From contig JBBSUG010000019.1 in NCBI GenBank assembly GCA_038235165.1, forward strand, positions 22,675 through 86,674: a stretch of 64,000 nt of DNA, read 5' to 3'. Position 1 is the first letter of the stretch, and every line of letters begins with the position of its first letter. Below, piece by piece: positions 52,543-61,954 of the stretch. The notes below the pieces were generated by a model. That model worked only from the letters and a program-made list of their open reading frames with translations. It searched no databases and had not been told where the DNA came from. Made by a program: the position numbers and the translations under genes. The stretch comes from GCA-002050365 sp038235165 (GTDB taxonomy: Bacteria > Acidobacteriota > Blastocatellia > Pyrinomonadales > Pyrinomonadaceae).

Positions 52543-54144
52543 ATGAAACAAACGATTTATTTAATTGCCAACGGGGATTTGAGATTATCCGCTAATCAAA
52601 AATGTGAGGCGGCGCAGACAGGGATGGAAGCGAAGGTGACGGCGGCAGTCGAAAAACTAGGCGCGGAAGTCAGACGGGCGCACGATTACGATCCGGTTAA
52701 AAAGCACGGTTTTATTGACAGCCAGAAACGCGGGTTGGAAGTTTTTCGCACGATTCCGCCGGATGCGCCGCTCATCGTCGCCGAAGCCGTCTGGCAGTAC
52801 AGCCAGCAAATTCTGCCCGGATTATTTACGCATCGCGGACCGATTTTAACCGTCGCCAATTGGGAAGGCGAATTTCCCGGTTTAGTCGGACTGCTCAATC
52901 TCAACGCTTCGCTGACAAAAGCAGGCGTAAAATACAGTTCACTTTGGAGCGAAGATTTTACCGACGATTTTTTTATGGACGGTTTGAAAACCTGGCTCGA
53001 AACCGGGAAAATTACGCACGATACGTCGCACGTTAAAATGTTTGACGAATCCGCCGCGCCGGGTGAAATGGTCGAACTCGGAAAAAATTTCGCGCGTGAA
53101 TTCAAGCAGAAAAAAGCTCTGATGGGTGTTTTCGACGAAGGCTGTATGGGAATGTATAACGCCATTATTCCCGATGAAATGCTGCACCCGGTTGGTATTT
53201 TTAAAGAACGTTTGAGTCAAAGCACACTCTATGCCAAGATGCTGACTGTCAAAAATGAAGAAGCAAATGACGTTTGTGAATGGTTAAATGATAAAGGATT
53301 GACTTTTAAATACGGCACGAACGAAGCGACGGATTTGACCGAGGCGCAAGTTTTGACGCAGTGCAAAATGTACATCGCCGCCGTTCGTCTGGCGGATGAA
53401 TTCGGCTGCGATACGATTGGCATTCAGTATCAGCAGGGATTGAAAGATTTAGTTCCGGCTTCCGATCTGGCGGAAGGTTTACTGAACAATGTTGATCGCC
53501 CGCCGGTTTTTCGTGAAGAAACGGGCGAAGAATTGTTTGGCGGTGAAGCCCTGCCGCATTTTAACGAAGTTGACGAATGCGCCGGACTCGACGGACTTTT
53601 GACTTATCGTTTGTGGAGAAAACTCGGATTCAAACCGGAGAATACTCTGCACGATTTGCGTTGGGGCAGACATTTCAAAGGCGGCGGCATTGACGATTAC
53701 GTCTGGGTTTTCGAGATTTCGGGAGCGATTCCGCCCGAACATATCACCGGCGGTTATCACGGTGCATCGAGCGAACGCCAGCCGCCGATGTTTTTTCGTT
53801 TAGGCGGCGGCACTTTAAAAGGAATCAGCCATCCGGGAGAAATTGTCTGGAGCCGAGTTTATATCGAAGACAACAAATTAAAATGTGATTTAGGGCTTGG
53901 TCAAGCAATCGCTTTGCCGGAAGCAGAAACAAATGATCGCTGGAAAAAGACCAATTCAGAATGGCCTATTATGCACGCCGTTTTGCAGGGCGTGACTCGC
54001 GATAAAATGATGGCGAAACATAAATCGAACCATATTCAGGTCGTTTACGCGCCGGATGCAGAGAGCGCAAAAAACGGCTTATATGCAAAAGCGGCGGCGA
54101 TGCGCGAACTCGGTTTGGAAGTCTTTTTGTGCGGCGATATTTAA
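52543..54144 (+). CDS. L-fucose/L-arabinose isomerase family protein
   Basis: The 533-residue protein matches the fucose-isomerase family in layout. It has an N-terminal nucleotide-fold part (PLIVAEAVWQYSQQILPGLF and GPILTVANWEGEFPGL) and a middle with GVFDEGCMGMYNAIIPDEML holding a probable metal-binding Glu/Asp. A C-terminal region has GGGIDDYVWVFEISGAIPPEH and FFRLGGGTLKG. It should interconvert an aldose and its ketose. The actual sugar is unknown. The kinase upstream and aldolase downstream make a short catabolic run. Confidence 0.78.
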   Translation: MKQTIYLIANGDLRLSANQKCEAAQTGMEAKVTAAVEKLGAEVRRAHDYDPVKKHGFIDSQKRGLEVFRTIPPDAPLIVAEAVWQYSQQILPGLFTHRGPILTVANWEGEFPGLVGLLNLNASLTKAGVKYSSLWSEDFTDDFFMDGLKTWLETGKITHDTSHVKMFDESAAPGEMVELGKNFAREFKQKKALMGVFDEGCMGMYNAIIPDEMLHPVGIFKERLSQSTLYAKMLTVKNEEANDVCEWLNDKGLTFKYGTNEATDLTEAQVLTQCKMYIAAVRLADEFGCDTIGIQYQQGLKDLVPASDLAEGLLNNVDRPPVFREETGEELFGGEALPHFNEVDECAGLDGLLTYRLWRKLGFKPENTLHDLRWGRHFKGGGIDDYVWVFEISGAIPPEHITGGYHGASSERQPPMFFRLGGGTLKGISHPGEIVWSRVYIEDNKLKCDLGLGQAIALPEAETNDRWKKTNSEWPIMHAVLQGVTRDKMMAKHKSNHIQVVYAPDAESAKNGLYAKAAAMRELGLEVFLCGDI

Positions 54145-54198
54145 CGAAATCTCGTTGGAAGATTGTCCGTCAATAAATATTCTCGACAACCCAAAATT

Positions 54199-55014
54199 AT
54201 GAACGCACTCGAATTGAAGGAATCTTTCAGAAGCGGCAAACGGGTTTACGGCACGATGACCGTTGCGCCGTCGCCACTTTGGGTTTCGCAGATCAAGAGG
54301 TTAAATCTCGATTTCGTTTTTATTGATACGGAGCATATTCCGATTGATCGGACGCAGATTTCGTGGATGTGTCAGGCGTATCGGGCGATGAACGTTGCGC
54401 CGTTGGTGCGCGTCACGTCGCCCGATCCGTTTCAGGCGACCAACTTGTTAGACGGGGGCGCGGTCGGGATTGTCGTGCCGTATGTCGAAACGGTCGAACA
54501 GGTGAAAATGATGCGCGGCGCGGTCAAAATGCGTCCTCTGCGCGGACAGTTTTTGCAGAATATCGTTGACGGAAAAGAAGAACTTGCGGACGGTTTGAAA
54601 TCGTATATCGAAAAACACAACCGCGAACATCTGTTGATTCTGAACATCGAAAGTCGTGCTGCGATTGAAAATCTGGACGCAATTCTCGAAGTTCCCGATA
54701 TTGACGCGGTTCTCATCGGTCCGCACGATTTGTCGTGTAGTCTCGGCATTCCCGAACAATATCATCATCCCGATTTTGAACACGCCGTGCGCGAGATTTT
54801 CCGCAAAGCGCGAGCGAAAAATATCGGCGCGGGTGTGCATTTCTGGTCGGGACTCGATCAACAAATCTCGTGGGCGAAGGAAACGGAGATGAACATTATC
54901 GTGCATCGAGCCGATATTTTGAATTTCGTCGAAAGTATGAGCAAAGAATTGCAGGAAATCCGTTCGGCTTTGGGCGATGATGTGACGGCGACGGGCGGCA
55001 GTTTGAATATTTAA
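54199..55014 (+). CDS. HpcH/HpaI-family aldolase
   Basis: The start ATG 54199 begins the conserved region MNALELKESFRSGKRVYGTM; an upstream reading from 54163 lacks a ribosome site. The 271-residue TIM barrel has LDFVFIDTEHIPIDRTQI (residues 34-51) with the His/Glu metal region. It also has LNIESRAAIENLDAILEVP near 145 and DAVLIGPHDLSCSLGIPEQY as the family's second metal and substrate segment. These metal-dependent aldolases cleave 2-keto-3-deoxy acids into pyruvate plus an aldehyde such as tartronate semialdehyde. The glycerate genes downstream agree with that. Confidence 0.92.
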   Translation: MNALELKESFRSGKRVYGTMTVAPSPLWVSQIKRLNLDFVFIDTEHIPIDRTQISWMCQAYRAMNVAPLVRVTSPDPFQATNLLDGGAVGIVVPYVETVEQVKMMRGAVKMRPLRGQFLQNIVDGKEELADGLKSYIEKHNREHLLILNIESRAAIENLDAILEVPDIDAVLIGPHDLSCSLGIPEQYHHPDFEHAVREIFRKARAKNIGAGVHFWSGLDQQISWAKETEMNIIVHRADILNFVESMSKELQEIRSALGDDVTATGGSLNI

Positions 55015-55029
55015 GGGAGCATTGAACTT

Positions 55030-56322
55030 ATGATTTTCGGGAAAAATTACAAGTGGTTTGTCGTCGGGATTTTGTGGTTCGTCTGCTTTTTTAACTATGC
55101 CGACCGGCAGGCGATTTTTTCCGTGTTTCCGCTTTTGAAAGCCGAAATGAATTTGTCGGACGTGCAGCTCGGCATTGTTGCCTCGGCATTTATGTGGGTT
55201 TACGCCGGGTTTGGCGCGATTGCCGGACTTGTCGGTGATCGTTTCCAGCGCAAAACTTTAATCATCGGCGGACTGATTTTCTGGTCGGCGGTGACGGTCG
55301 GCACGGCACTTTCAACCGACTACGCACATCTCGTTCTGTTTCGTGCGCTCGAAGGTTTCGGCGAAGCGTTTTATTTTCCGGCTTCGATGTCGCTTCTCAG
55401 TGATTATCACGGCAAAGACACGCGCTCCAGAGCGATGTCGTTTCACCAGTCGAGCGTTTACGCCGGAACGATTGCGGGCGGCGCATTGTCCGGTTACATG
55501 GGGCAATATTACGGCTGGCGTTCGAGTTTTTACGTTTTCGGCGGACTCGGAATTCTGCTCGGCGTGGCTTTATTGGCACTTTTGAAAGAACCGGAACGCG
55601 GACAGTCCGAAGTTGACGTGTTGGAAGACGGCGCACACGTCGTGCTTGATTTGCGGCAGAAAAACATCGTCGGTTCGATCAAAGACGTGTTCAGCAAACC
55701 GATGGTCTGGGTTCTGATCGCGGTGTTCATCGGTGCAAATTTCGTCGCCAGCATCTTTTTAACGTGGATGCCGTCATTTCTCTATAACAAATTCCAGATG
55801 AGCCTTTCGATGGCGGGTTTAAACGCGACGGTTTATCTGCAAATCGCTTCCGTTCTCGGCGTGATTACCGGCGGATTTTTGGCGGACAAACTCGCGCACA
55901 AATTTCGCGGCGGGCGAATGATGGCGCAGGCAATCGGTTTGATGTGCGGCGTGCCATTCATTTTCCTGACCGGCTGGACGCTTTCCGTTCCCGTTTTGAT
56001 ACTTGCGCTCGTCGGTTTCGGCTATTTCAAAGGAATGTATGACGCAAATTTGTGGGCATCTTTGCACGATGTCGTCAAACCGCAGAACCGCGCGACTGCC
56101 GTCGGGTTTATGAACTCGCTCGGCTGGTTCGGCGGCGCAATTGCGCCGATTGCCATCGCTTATGCCGCCGAATCATACGGAATGAGCGCGAGCATCAGTG
56201 CAACTTCGGTTCTGTATTTGATCTTCGGTTTATTGATGATTTTCGGCATCTGGAAATTTATGCGCGGCAGACGGGAGCCGGAATTGGCGACGAATTTCGG
56301 AGCGGCTCAATCCGAAATATAA
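55030..56322 (+). CDS. MFS transporter (anion:cation symporter/hexuronate type)
   Basis: The 430-residue inner-membrane protein has 12 predicted helices. Its N-terminal VCFFNYADRQAIFSVFPLLK is the helix-1 motif of the ACS (hexuronate/galactonate/glucarate) subfamily. AGLVGDRFQRKTLIIGGLIF is the loop 2-3 MFS signature. It probably brings sugar acids or processed glycan fragments from periplasm to cytosol. It lies 15 bases after the aldolase gene. Confidence 0.92.
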   Translation: MIFGKNYKWFVVGILWFVCFFNYADRQAIFSVFPLLKAEMNLSDVQLGIVASAFMWVYAGFGAIAGLVGDRFQRKTLIIGGLIFWSAVTVGTALSTDYAHLVLFRALEGFGEAFYFPASMSLLSDYHGKDTRSRAMSFHQSSVYAGTIAGGALSGYMGQYYGWRSSFYVFGGLGILLGVALLALLKEPERGQSEVDVLEDGAHVVLDLRQKNIVGSIKDVFSKPMVWVLIAVFIGANFVASIFLTWMPSFLYNKFQMSLSMAGLNATVYLQIASVLGVITGGFLADKLAHKFRGGRMMAQAIGLMCGVPFIFLTGWTLSVPVLILALVGFGYFKGMYDANLWASLHDVVKPQNRATAVGFMNSLGWFGGAIAPIAIAYAAESYGMSASISATSVLYLIFGLLMIFGIWKFMRGRREPELATNFGAAQSEI

Positions 56323-56348
56323 AAAGGAAAATAGCGCGGGAGAAATAG

Positions 56349-57788
56349 ATGAGAGAAATAAAAATTAACATTTACATTTGGCGGATTTTTCAATTGGCGT
56401 TGTTGTGTTTATTCATTGGTTTGACGCAGCAGGTCGCGGTTTCTCAAAAACTTGCCAAGCCGACCGCGCTTGATAAATATGTTCAGGCTGCCGATCCGAA
56501 CTATCAATACGAATTAAAAAAGACTACTTCCGGCGATGGTTTTACCACCTATCTAATCGAGATGACTTCGCAGTCGTGGCGTGCGCCGTCCGAGGTAAAC
56601 CGCACTTTATGGAAACACTGGCTCGTCGTCGTGCGACCGGACAAAGTTGAACACACGACCGGATTTCTTTCTATTGCCGGCGGCGGCAACGACAATCAGG
56701 AACCGAAAACTAATCCGCTGCTGATCGAACTTGCCAAAACGACAAATTCCGTCGTCACCGAACTAAGAATGGTGCCGAATCAGCCGCTGATTTTTGCTGA
56801 TGACGGAAAGCCGCTCGTCGAAGACGGCATTATCGCTTATACATGGGACAAATATCTTCACACGGGCGACGCGAATTGGCTGGCGCGGCTGCCGATGACG
56901 AAAAGTGCGGTGCGGGCGATGGATACCGTCACAACATTCGCCGCGAGCGAGGCGGGCGGCAGCGTGAAAGTTGATCGCTTCGTCGTCGCGGGCGGCTCGA
57001 AACGCGGCTGGACGACGTGGACGACCGCCGCCGTTGACCGCCGCGTCGTCGGAATTGTTCCGATGGTGATTGACCTTTTGAATCTGGAAAAATCCTTCGC
57101 GCATCATTACGCGGCTTACGGATTTTGGGCGCCCGCCGTGAAAGATTACGAAAAAAACGGTTTAATGAACTGGATCGGAACGCCGCAGTATAAAGCGATG
57201 CTGAAAATCGTCGAGCCGTATTCTTATCTGGATCGTTTGAAGATGCCGAAATTTTTGATCAACGCGGCGGGCGATCAATTTTTTCTGCCGGATTCATCGC
57301 AGTTTTATTTCGACGATTTGAAAGGCGAAAAATATCTGCGCTACGTTCCGAACACCGATCATTCGCTTCGCAATTCGGACGCGCAGGAAAGTCTCATCGC
57401 TTTTTACGACGCTTTTCTGCAAAACAAACCGCGCCCCAGATTTTCGTGGAAATTTGAAAAAGACGGTTCGATCAGCGTTAAAACCGTTGACCAACCGGCG
57501 GAAGTAAAATTATGGCAGGCGACCAATCCCGAAAAGCGCGATTTCCGGCTGGAAAGCATCGGCGCGGCTTATAAAAGTTCGAGTTTGACCGCAGGTGAGA
57601 AAGGAGTTTACACGGCGAAGGTGGAAAAACCGGCGACCGGCTGGACGGCATTTTTCGTCGAACTGACTTTTCCGAGCGGCGGCAAATGTCCGTTCAAATT
57701 TACCACCGCCGTGCGCGTCGTTCCCGACACTTTGCCGTTCAAAATGCCGAAACCCGACCGCAGTAAAATCAAAGTGACGGCAAAATAA
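56349..57788 (+). CDS. PhoPQ-activated pathogenicity-related protein-like (PqaA family)
   Basis: The 479-residue secreted protein (signal TQQVAVSQKLA) matches PqaA-like proteins. It has LDKYVQAADPNYQYELKKT near the start and HWLVVVRPDKVEHTTGFLSI. A nucleophile elbow GGSKRGWTTWTTAAVDRRVV lies near 217-236, where Ser is expected as nucleophile. NAAGDQFFLPDSSQFYFDDL and PNTDHSLRNSD hold the Asp and His of an alpha/beta-hydrolase triad. The substrate is unknown; an esterase acting on glycan substituents would suit the cluster. Confidence 0.88.
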   Translation: MREIKINIYIWRIFQLALLCLFIGLTQQVAVSQKLAKPTALDKYVQAADPNYQYELKKTTSGDGFTTYLIEMTSQSWRAPSEVNRTLWKHWLVVVRPDKVEHTTGFLSIAGGGNDNQEPKTNPLLIELAKTTNSVVTELRMVPNQPLIFADDGKPLVEDGIIAYTWDKYLHTGDANWLARLPMTKSAVRAMDTVTTFAASEAGGSVKVDRFVVAGGSKRGWTTWTTAAVDRRVVGIVPMVIDLLNLEKSFAHHYAAYGFWAPAVKDYEKNGLMNWIGTPQYKAMLKIVEPYSYLDRLKMPKFLINAAGDQFFLPDSSQFYFDDLKGEKYLRYVPNTDHSLRNSDAQESLIAFYDAFLQNKPRPRFSWKFEKDGSISVKTVDQPAEVKLWQATNPEKRDFRLESIGAAYKSSSLTAGEKGVYTAKVEKPATGWTAFFVELTFPSGGKCPFKFTTAVRVVPDTLPFKMPKPDRSKIKVTAK

Positions 57789-57811
57789 ATCCAGCCGAAC
57801 AGAGAATATTT

Positions 57812-58930
57812 ATGAAACGAAAAATACATTCGACCACGCTTTTAATAATATTTGTTTTTATCGCTTGCTGCGCTTCTGCGATCAAAAGCCAAACATCGCC
57901 GTACGACATTGCAAAGAAGGAAAAGAAAGAATTTATTTACGACACCGCTCCGTTTCCATCGGCACACGCTTCGACGATTGTCGAACTGGCGAACGGCGAT
58001 CTGATGGCGGCGTGGTTTGGCGGCACGGCGGAAGGAAACCCGGATGTCGCCATTTGGGGTTCGCAACAGGCAAACGGCAAATGGTCTGCGCCCGTCGAAC
58101 TCGCCCGCGAAACGGGAACGCCGACGTGGAATCCGGTGCTTTTTTATACGAAAGACAAAAAACTTTGGCTTTATTACAAATTCGGCACGCACCCGACGAT
58201 GTGGACCGGCGCACGAAAATGGAGCGCGGACAACGGCAAAACGTGGTCGGACACGGAAGTTTTGCCCGCCGGATTATACGGACCGATTCGCGCCAAACCG
58301 CTTGTGATGGAAAACGGTGTCATCGTCAGCGGCACGTCGGTCGAAAGTTATCGAAATTGGGCGGTCTGGATCGAACGCAGTGAAGACAACGGACAAACAT
58401 TTCAGAAAATCGGACCGATCACGATTCCCGATAAATTCTACGGCGAAGGTGTGAAAAGCCTGATTCCGAAAGAAGTTCCCGGCTCGAACGATTGGGGATT
58501 TACGAAGGGAATCATTCAGCCGTCGGTCGTTTCTCTGGGCGGCAAAAAACTGCGTCTTTACGCGCGTTCGACCGCCAAAATGGGTAAAGTCTGCGTCGCC
58601 GATTCGCTCGACAGCGGCGTAACGTGGACGCAAGCCAGACCGATTGACGTGCCGAATCCGAATTCGGGATTGGACGCGGTGCAGTTAAAAGACGGGCGCG
58701 TCGTTATGATTTACAACAACACGAACAGCGGTCGTTCGCCATTAAATTTAGCGGTCAGCACGGACGGCGAAAATTTCAAAATGTTCCACACGCTCGAAAG
58801 TGAACCCGGCGAATTTTCGTATCCGAACGTCATTCAGGGAAAAAACGGCGATCTCCATATGGTCTATACGTGGAATCGCAAAAAGATGAAATACGTTTAT
58901 TTGAATCTAGCGGATGTGCCGAAAAATTAA
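57812..58930 (+). CDS. Secreted BNR-repeat sialidase-like protein, copy 2
   Basis: The 372-residue protein has a signal segment (LLIIFVFIACCASAIKS) with a cysteine pair that could allow lipidation. A beta-propeller follows, with FPSAHASTIVELANGDLMAA and WNPVLFYTKDKKLWLYYKFG. RKWSADNGKTW and ERSEDNGQTF are Asp-box-like. It resembles copy 1 at 49543 in family but not closely. No sialic-acid transporter is linked to it. Hydrolase or lyase action on the same glycan is inferred. It precedes the glycerate genes. Confidence 0.82.
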   Translation: MKRKIHSTTLLIIFVFIACCASAIKSQTSPYDIAKKEKKEFIYDTAPFPSAHASTIVELANGDLMAAWFGGTAEGNPDVAIWGSQQANGKWSAPVELARETGTPTWNPVLFYTKDKKLWLYYKFGTHPTMWTGARKWSADNGKTWSDTEVLPAGLYGPIRAKPLVMENGVIVSGTSVESYRNWAVWIERSEDNGQTFQKIGPITIPDKFYGEGVKSLIPKEVPGSNDWGFTKGIIQPSVVSLGGKKLRLYARSTAKMGKVCVADSLDSGVTWTQARPIDVPNPNSGLDAVQLKDGRVVMIYNNTNSGRSPLNLAVSTDGENFKMFHTLESEPGEFSYPNVIQGKNGDLHMVYTWNRKKMKYVYLNLADVPKN

Positions 58931-58936
58931 ATCATT

Positions 58937-60286
58937 GTGCCGAATTTTGACCTAAAAAAACAGGCTCGTTCGATTTTTGCGGACGCTTTGCAAAGTGTCA
59001 ACGCACAGACGGCAGTGAGCAAGACAGTCGAATTTGCAGACGATTCATATTTAAAAATCGGCGATGAAATTTACGATTTAGCCGAATTTTCAATTTATGC
59101 AATCGCCATCGGCAAAGCCGCTTATCCGATGGCGATTGCGATTGATAAAATTCTCGGCGACAAACTTCAAGCCGGAATCGTTGCGGGCGTTCTGCCGGAT
59201 CATTCAGCCGAAAAAGTTGAAATAAAAAACCGACATCTGACAAATAAATGGAAATTTTTTGCGGGCGGACATCCGCTTCCGAACGACTCGAGTTTCGCCG
59301 CCGCGAGAAGTTGTTTTGAATTATTGCGGCGTGCCGACAATAAAAATTCGCTGATTATTTTTCTGATTTCCGGCGGCGGTTCGGCGATGATCGAGGCTCC
59401 GTGCGACGAAAATATTTCGCTCGAAGATTTGCGCGAAACGAATCTTAAATTAGTAACTTGCGGAGCTTCGATTGCGGAAATTAATAAAATTCGCAAATCA
59501 TTATCCCTAATTAAAGACGGCGGTTTGGCTTCATTTGCGCCAAACGCTAAACAAGTTACGCTGATCGTTTCGGATACAGAAACAGGCGATGAAATTTCTG
59601 TCGCGTCCGCTCCGACTTTGCGCGGTGAAAAAATTGAACACGAAGAAATCATTTCGATTATCAAACATTACGATTTATCGCTGCCGTCAAGCGTTTTAAA
59701 CACTCTTGAAAAAAAGAACGTTAAAAGAATCTTTTCATCGAAACAGAATTTTCCATATTATGTTCTACTCGATAATCAAAGCGCGATTAAAGCGGCGGTA
59801 AAATCTGCCGAAAAGCTCGGCTGCGTGGTCGAGACTGCCGCCGACATCAGTCAGCAAAATATTGCGGAAGGCTGTGAGCAATTATTTGAGCGGATAAAAA
59901 ATTTGCGCTCGGAAACACCGAAAGAAAAAATAGCGTGTTTGATTTCAGGCGGCGAATTTGCCTGTCAGGTGCGCGGAAAAGGCATCGGCGGGCGAAATTC
60001 GGAAACTGTTTTGCGAATGGCGATGTTGTTTGATAAATGCCAAAATGATTTTTCAAAAATCGTTTTTATCAGCGCGGGAACTGACGGAATTGACGGCAAC
60101 AGTTTGGCGGCGGGGGCGGTCTGCGACGAAAACACTTGGGAAAAAGCCGGACAAATCGGCTTGGACGCGCAGCGATTTCTCGAAACGAGCGATTCGTATA
60201 ATTTTTTCAAATCGCTCGGCGACGACGTAACGATTGGCGCGACCGGAACAAATGTTCGTGATTTACGAATCGTGCTTGCCGTCTGA
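58937..60286 (+). CDS. Glycerate 2-kinase (MOFRL family, GckA/TtuD-type)
   Basis: The 449-residue enzyme, from GTG 58937, matches MOFRL-type glycerate kinases. It has YAIAIGKAAYPMAIAIDKIL near 50-70 and FLISGGGSAMIEAPCDENIS near 145-165. The C-terminal MOFRL domain has CLISGGEFACQVRGKGIGGR and FISAGTDGIDGNSLAAGAVC. It makes 2-phosphoglycerate from glycerate and feeds lower glycolysis. Together with the HpaI aldolase upstream and the hydroxyacid dehydrogenase downstream it completes a sugar-acid-to-glycerate route. Confidence 0.93.
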   Translation: MPNFDLKKQARSIFADALQSVNAQTAVSKTVEFADDSYLKIGDEIYDLAEFSIYAIAIGKAAYPMAIAIDKILGDKLQAGIVAGVLPDHSAEKVEIKNRHLTNKWKFFAGGHPLPNDSSFAAARSCFELLRRADNKNSLIIFLISGGGSAMIEAPCDENISLEDLRETNLKLVTCGASIAEINKIRKSLSLIKDGGLASFAPNAKQVTLIVSDTETGDEISVASAPTLRGEKIEHEEIISIIKHYDLSLPSSVLNTLEKKNVKRIFSSKQNFPYYVLLDNQSAIKAAVKSAEKLGCVVETAADISQQNIAEGCEQLFERIKNLRSETPKEKIACLISGGEFACQVRGKGIGGRNSETVLRMAMLFDKCQNDFSKIVFISAGTDGIDGNSLAAGAVCDENTWEKAGQIGLDAQRFLETSDSYNFFKSLGDDVTIGATGTNVRDLRIVLAV

Positions 60287-60336
60287 AATTTATAAAGTTA
60301 TTCGCGCCGCATAAAATTTAGTTGTCAATAAACAGT

Positions 60337-61284
60337 ATGGAAAAAATAGTTTTTCTCGACCGCAAAACGGTCAAAGCCGAATTTAAAAAGCCGTCGTTTG
60401 AACACAAATGGACGGATTTTCAAATGACGCAGCCGGACGAAATAATTGAAAGATTAAAGGACGCGACGATTGCGATTACGAACAAAGTCGCGTTGCGCGA
60501 AGCGACGCTCGAACAATTGCCGAATTTGAAGATGATCGCCGTCGCCGCTACCGGAACTGATTGCGTTGACAGCAGTTATTGCCGTCAAAATGGCATAGTC
60601 GTCTCCAATGTGCGTAATTATTCGATTCATTCCGTGCCGGAGGAAGTTTTCAGTTTGATTCTCGCACTGATGCGAAATCTGATGGCTTATCACGAAGAAA
60701 TCAAGCGCGGCGCATGGCAAAAATCGGACGTTTTCACGATTCTCGATCATCCGATTCGTGAACTTTACGGCGCGACGCTCGGCATCGTCGGTTATGGTTC
60801 GCTCGGCAAGGCGGTCGAAAAAATCGCGCTCGCTTTCGGGATGAAAATTTTAATTTCCGAACGTAAAAATGCGCCTGATGTCAGAGACGGTAGATCATCG
60901 TTTGAAAAAGTTTTACGCGAGAGCGATGTCATCACTCTGCACTGTCCGCTGACTGACGAAACGCGAAATTTGATCGGCGAAAAAGAAATTGAGCAGATGA
61001 AAAATTCGGCGTTTCTAATCAACTGCGGGCGCGGCGGTTTAGTTGATGAAAAAGCACTTGTTGCCGCGCTGCAAAAAGGCGAAATCGCCGGAGCCGGATT
61101 CGACGTTTTGACGACCGAACCGCCGCGTGAAGGCAATCCGTTATTAGACATTCAATTGCCGAACTTAATCATCACGCCGCACGTTGCGTGGGCAAGCGAA
61201 GAAGCGATGCAGACGCTCGCCGATATATTGATTGATAATCTCGAGGCTTTCGTCAAAGGTCAGCCGAAAAATGTCGTTTTATAA
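60337..61284 (+). CDS. D-2-hydroxyacid dehydrogenase (glycerate dehydrogenase/hydroxypyruvate reductase type)
   Basis: Read from ATG 60337, this 315-residue NAD(P)-dependent enzyme has the dinucleotide motif TLGIVGYGSLGKAVEKIALA near 145-165. INCGRGGLVDEKALVAALQK near 225-244 and the catalytic His in ITPHVAWASEEAM near 280 are also present. It reduces hydroxypyruvate or a similar 2-keto acid to D-glycerate, or the reverse. The upstream kinase would then phosphorylate glycerate. The spacing of 50 bases fits one transcript. Confidence 0.92.
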   Translation: MEKIVFLDRKTVKAEFKKPSFEHKWTDFQMTQPDEIIERLKDATIAITNKVALREATLEQLPNLKMIAVAATGTDCVDSSYCRQNGIVVSNVRNYSIHSVPEEVFSLILALMRNLMAYHEEIKRGAWQKSDVFTILDHPIRELYGATLGIVGYGSLGKAVEKIALAFGMKILISERKNAPDVRDGRSSFEKVLRESDVITLHCPLTDETRNLIGEKEIEQMKNSAFLINCGRGGLVDEKALVAALQKGEIAGAGFDVLTTEPPREGNPLLDIQLPNLIITPHVAWASEEAMQTLADILIDNLEAFVKGQPKNVVL

Positions 61285-61333
61285 AATGAGTGCGGCAAAA
61301 ACTTAGAAGCTGAAGCCGCAAATAAGGAAGTGT

Positions 61334-61954
61334 ATGAGGAAAATATTGTTCGGCAGTTTTATACTCATAGTCTGTATGTCAAATTTTATGATAAATGCAC
61401 AATCGCAAACCCAAGCGGATAAAGTCTGGACTGAAAAAGAAGCGGCAAGATGGTTTAAAAAGGGTGAATGGCTCGGCGGCGCAAAAATCAACCCGCACAA
61501 ATCCATCAACAAACTTGCGTTTGCCGCGCAATACCATAAACACCGGGAACGGTGGGGTAAAGCCTTCGCCTATCTGAAAAATACCGATCTATTAAATCTA
61601 AAACCCGGTACTTATCCGATTGACGGCGAAAACGTTTTTGCCATCGTTGCCGAAGCGAATAAAAAAGATTTTGAAATGACCAAGTGGGAATCGCACCGCA
61701 AATATCAGGATATTCAAATGGTCATCACCGGCAAAGAAAAAATGGGCAAAGCGAATATCTCGACGCTCGACATCACCGAGCCGTATTCCGAAATGAAAGA
61801 CATCTTATTTTATTCCGGCGACGGCGAATATTATTTAGCAGAACCAAACACGTTTTTTATTTTCTTTCCGCAGGATGCTCATCGCCCCGACATTAAAGTC
61901 AGAGGCTGTGAGACGGACAAGAAAATTGTTATCAAAGTAAAAACGGATCAATGA
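61334..61954 (+). CDS. YhcH/YjgK/YiaL (DUF386) family protein with signal peptide
   Basis: The 206-residue protein has an N-terminal signal (LFGSFILIVCMSNFMINAQS) followed by the YhcH/YiaL cupin-like domain. Cues are YPIDGENVFAIVAEANKKDF, WESHRKYQDIQMVITGKEKM and the metal-type FFPQDAHRPDIKV. Family members are normally cytosolic and tied to sialic acid, glucuronate or keto-sugar catabolism, with anomerase or isomerase roles proposed. A secreted form is unusual. It ends the LacI cluster. Confidence 0.88.
   Translation: MRKILFGSFILIVCMSNFMINAQSQTQADKVWTEKEAARWFKKGEWLGGAKINPHKSINKLAFAAQYHKHRERWGKAFAYLKNTDLLNLKPGTYPIDGENVFAIVAEANKKDFEMTKWESHRKYQDIQMVITGKEKMGKANISTLDITEPYSEMKDILFYSGDGEYYLAEPNTFFIFFPQDAHRPDIKVRGCETDKKIVIKVKTDQ

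Noticed and set aside
49543..58930. True sialic acid (Neu5Ac) catabolic operon
   Set aside because: BNR proteins and a DapA-type aldolase suggest it, but NanE and the kinase lie in the other cluster under a different regulator, and catalytic sialidase residues were not confirmed.
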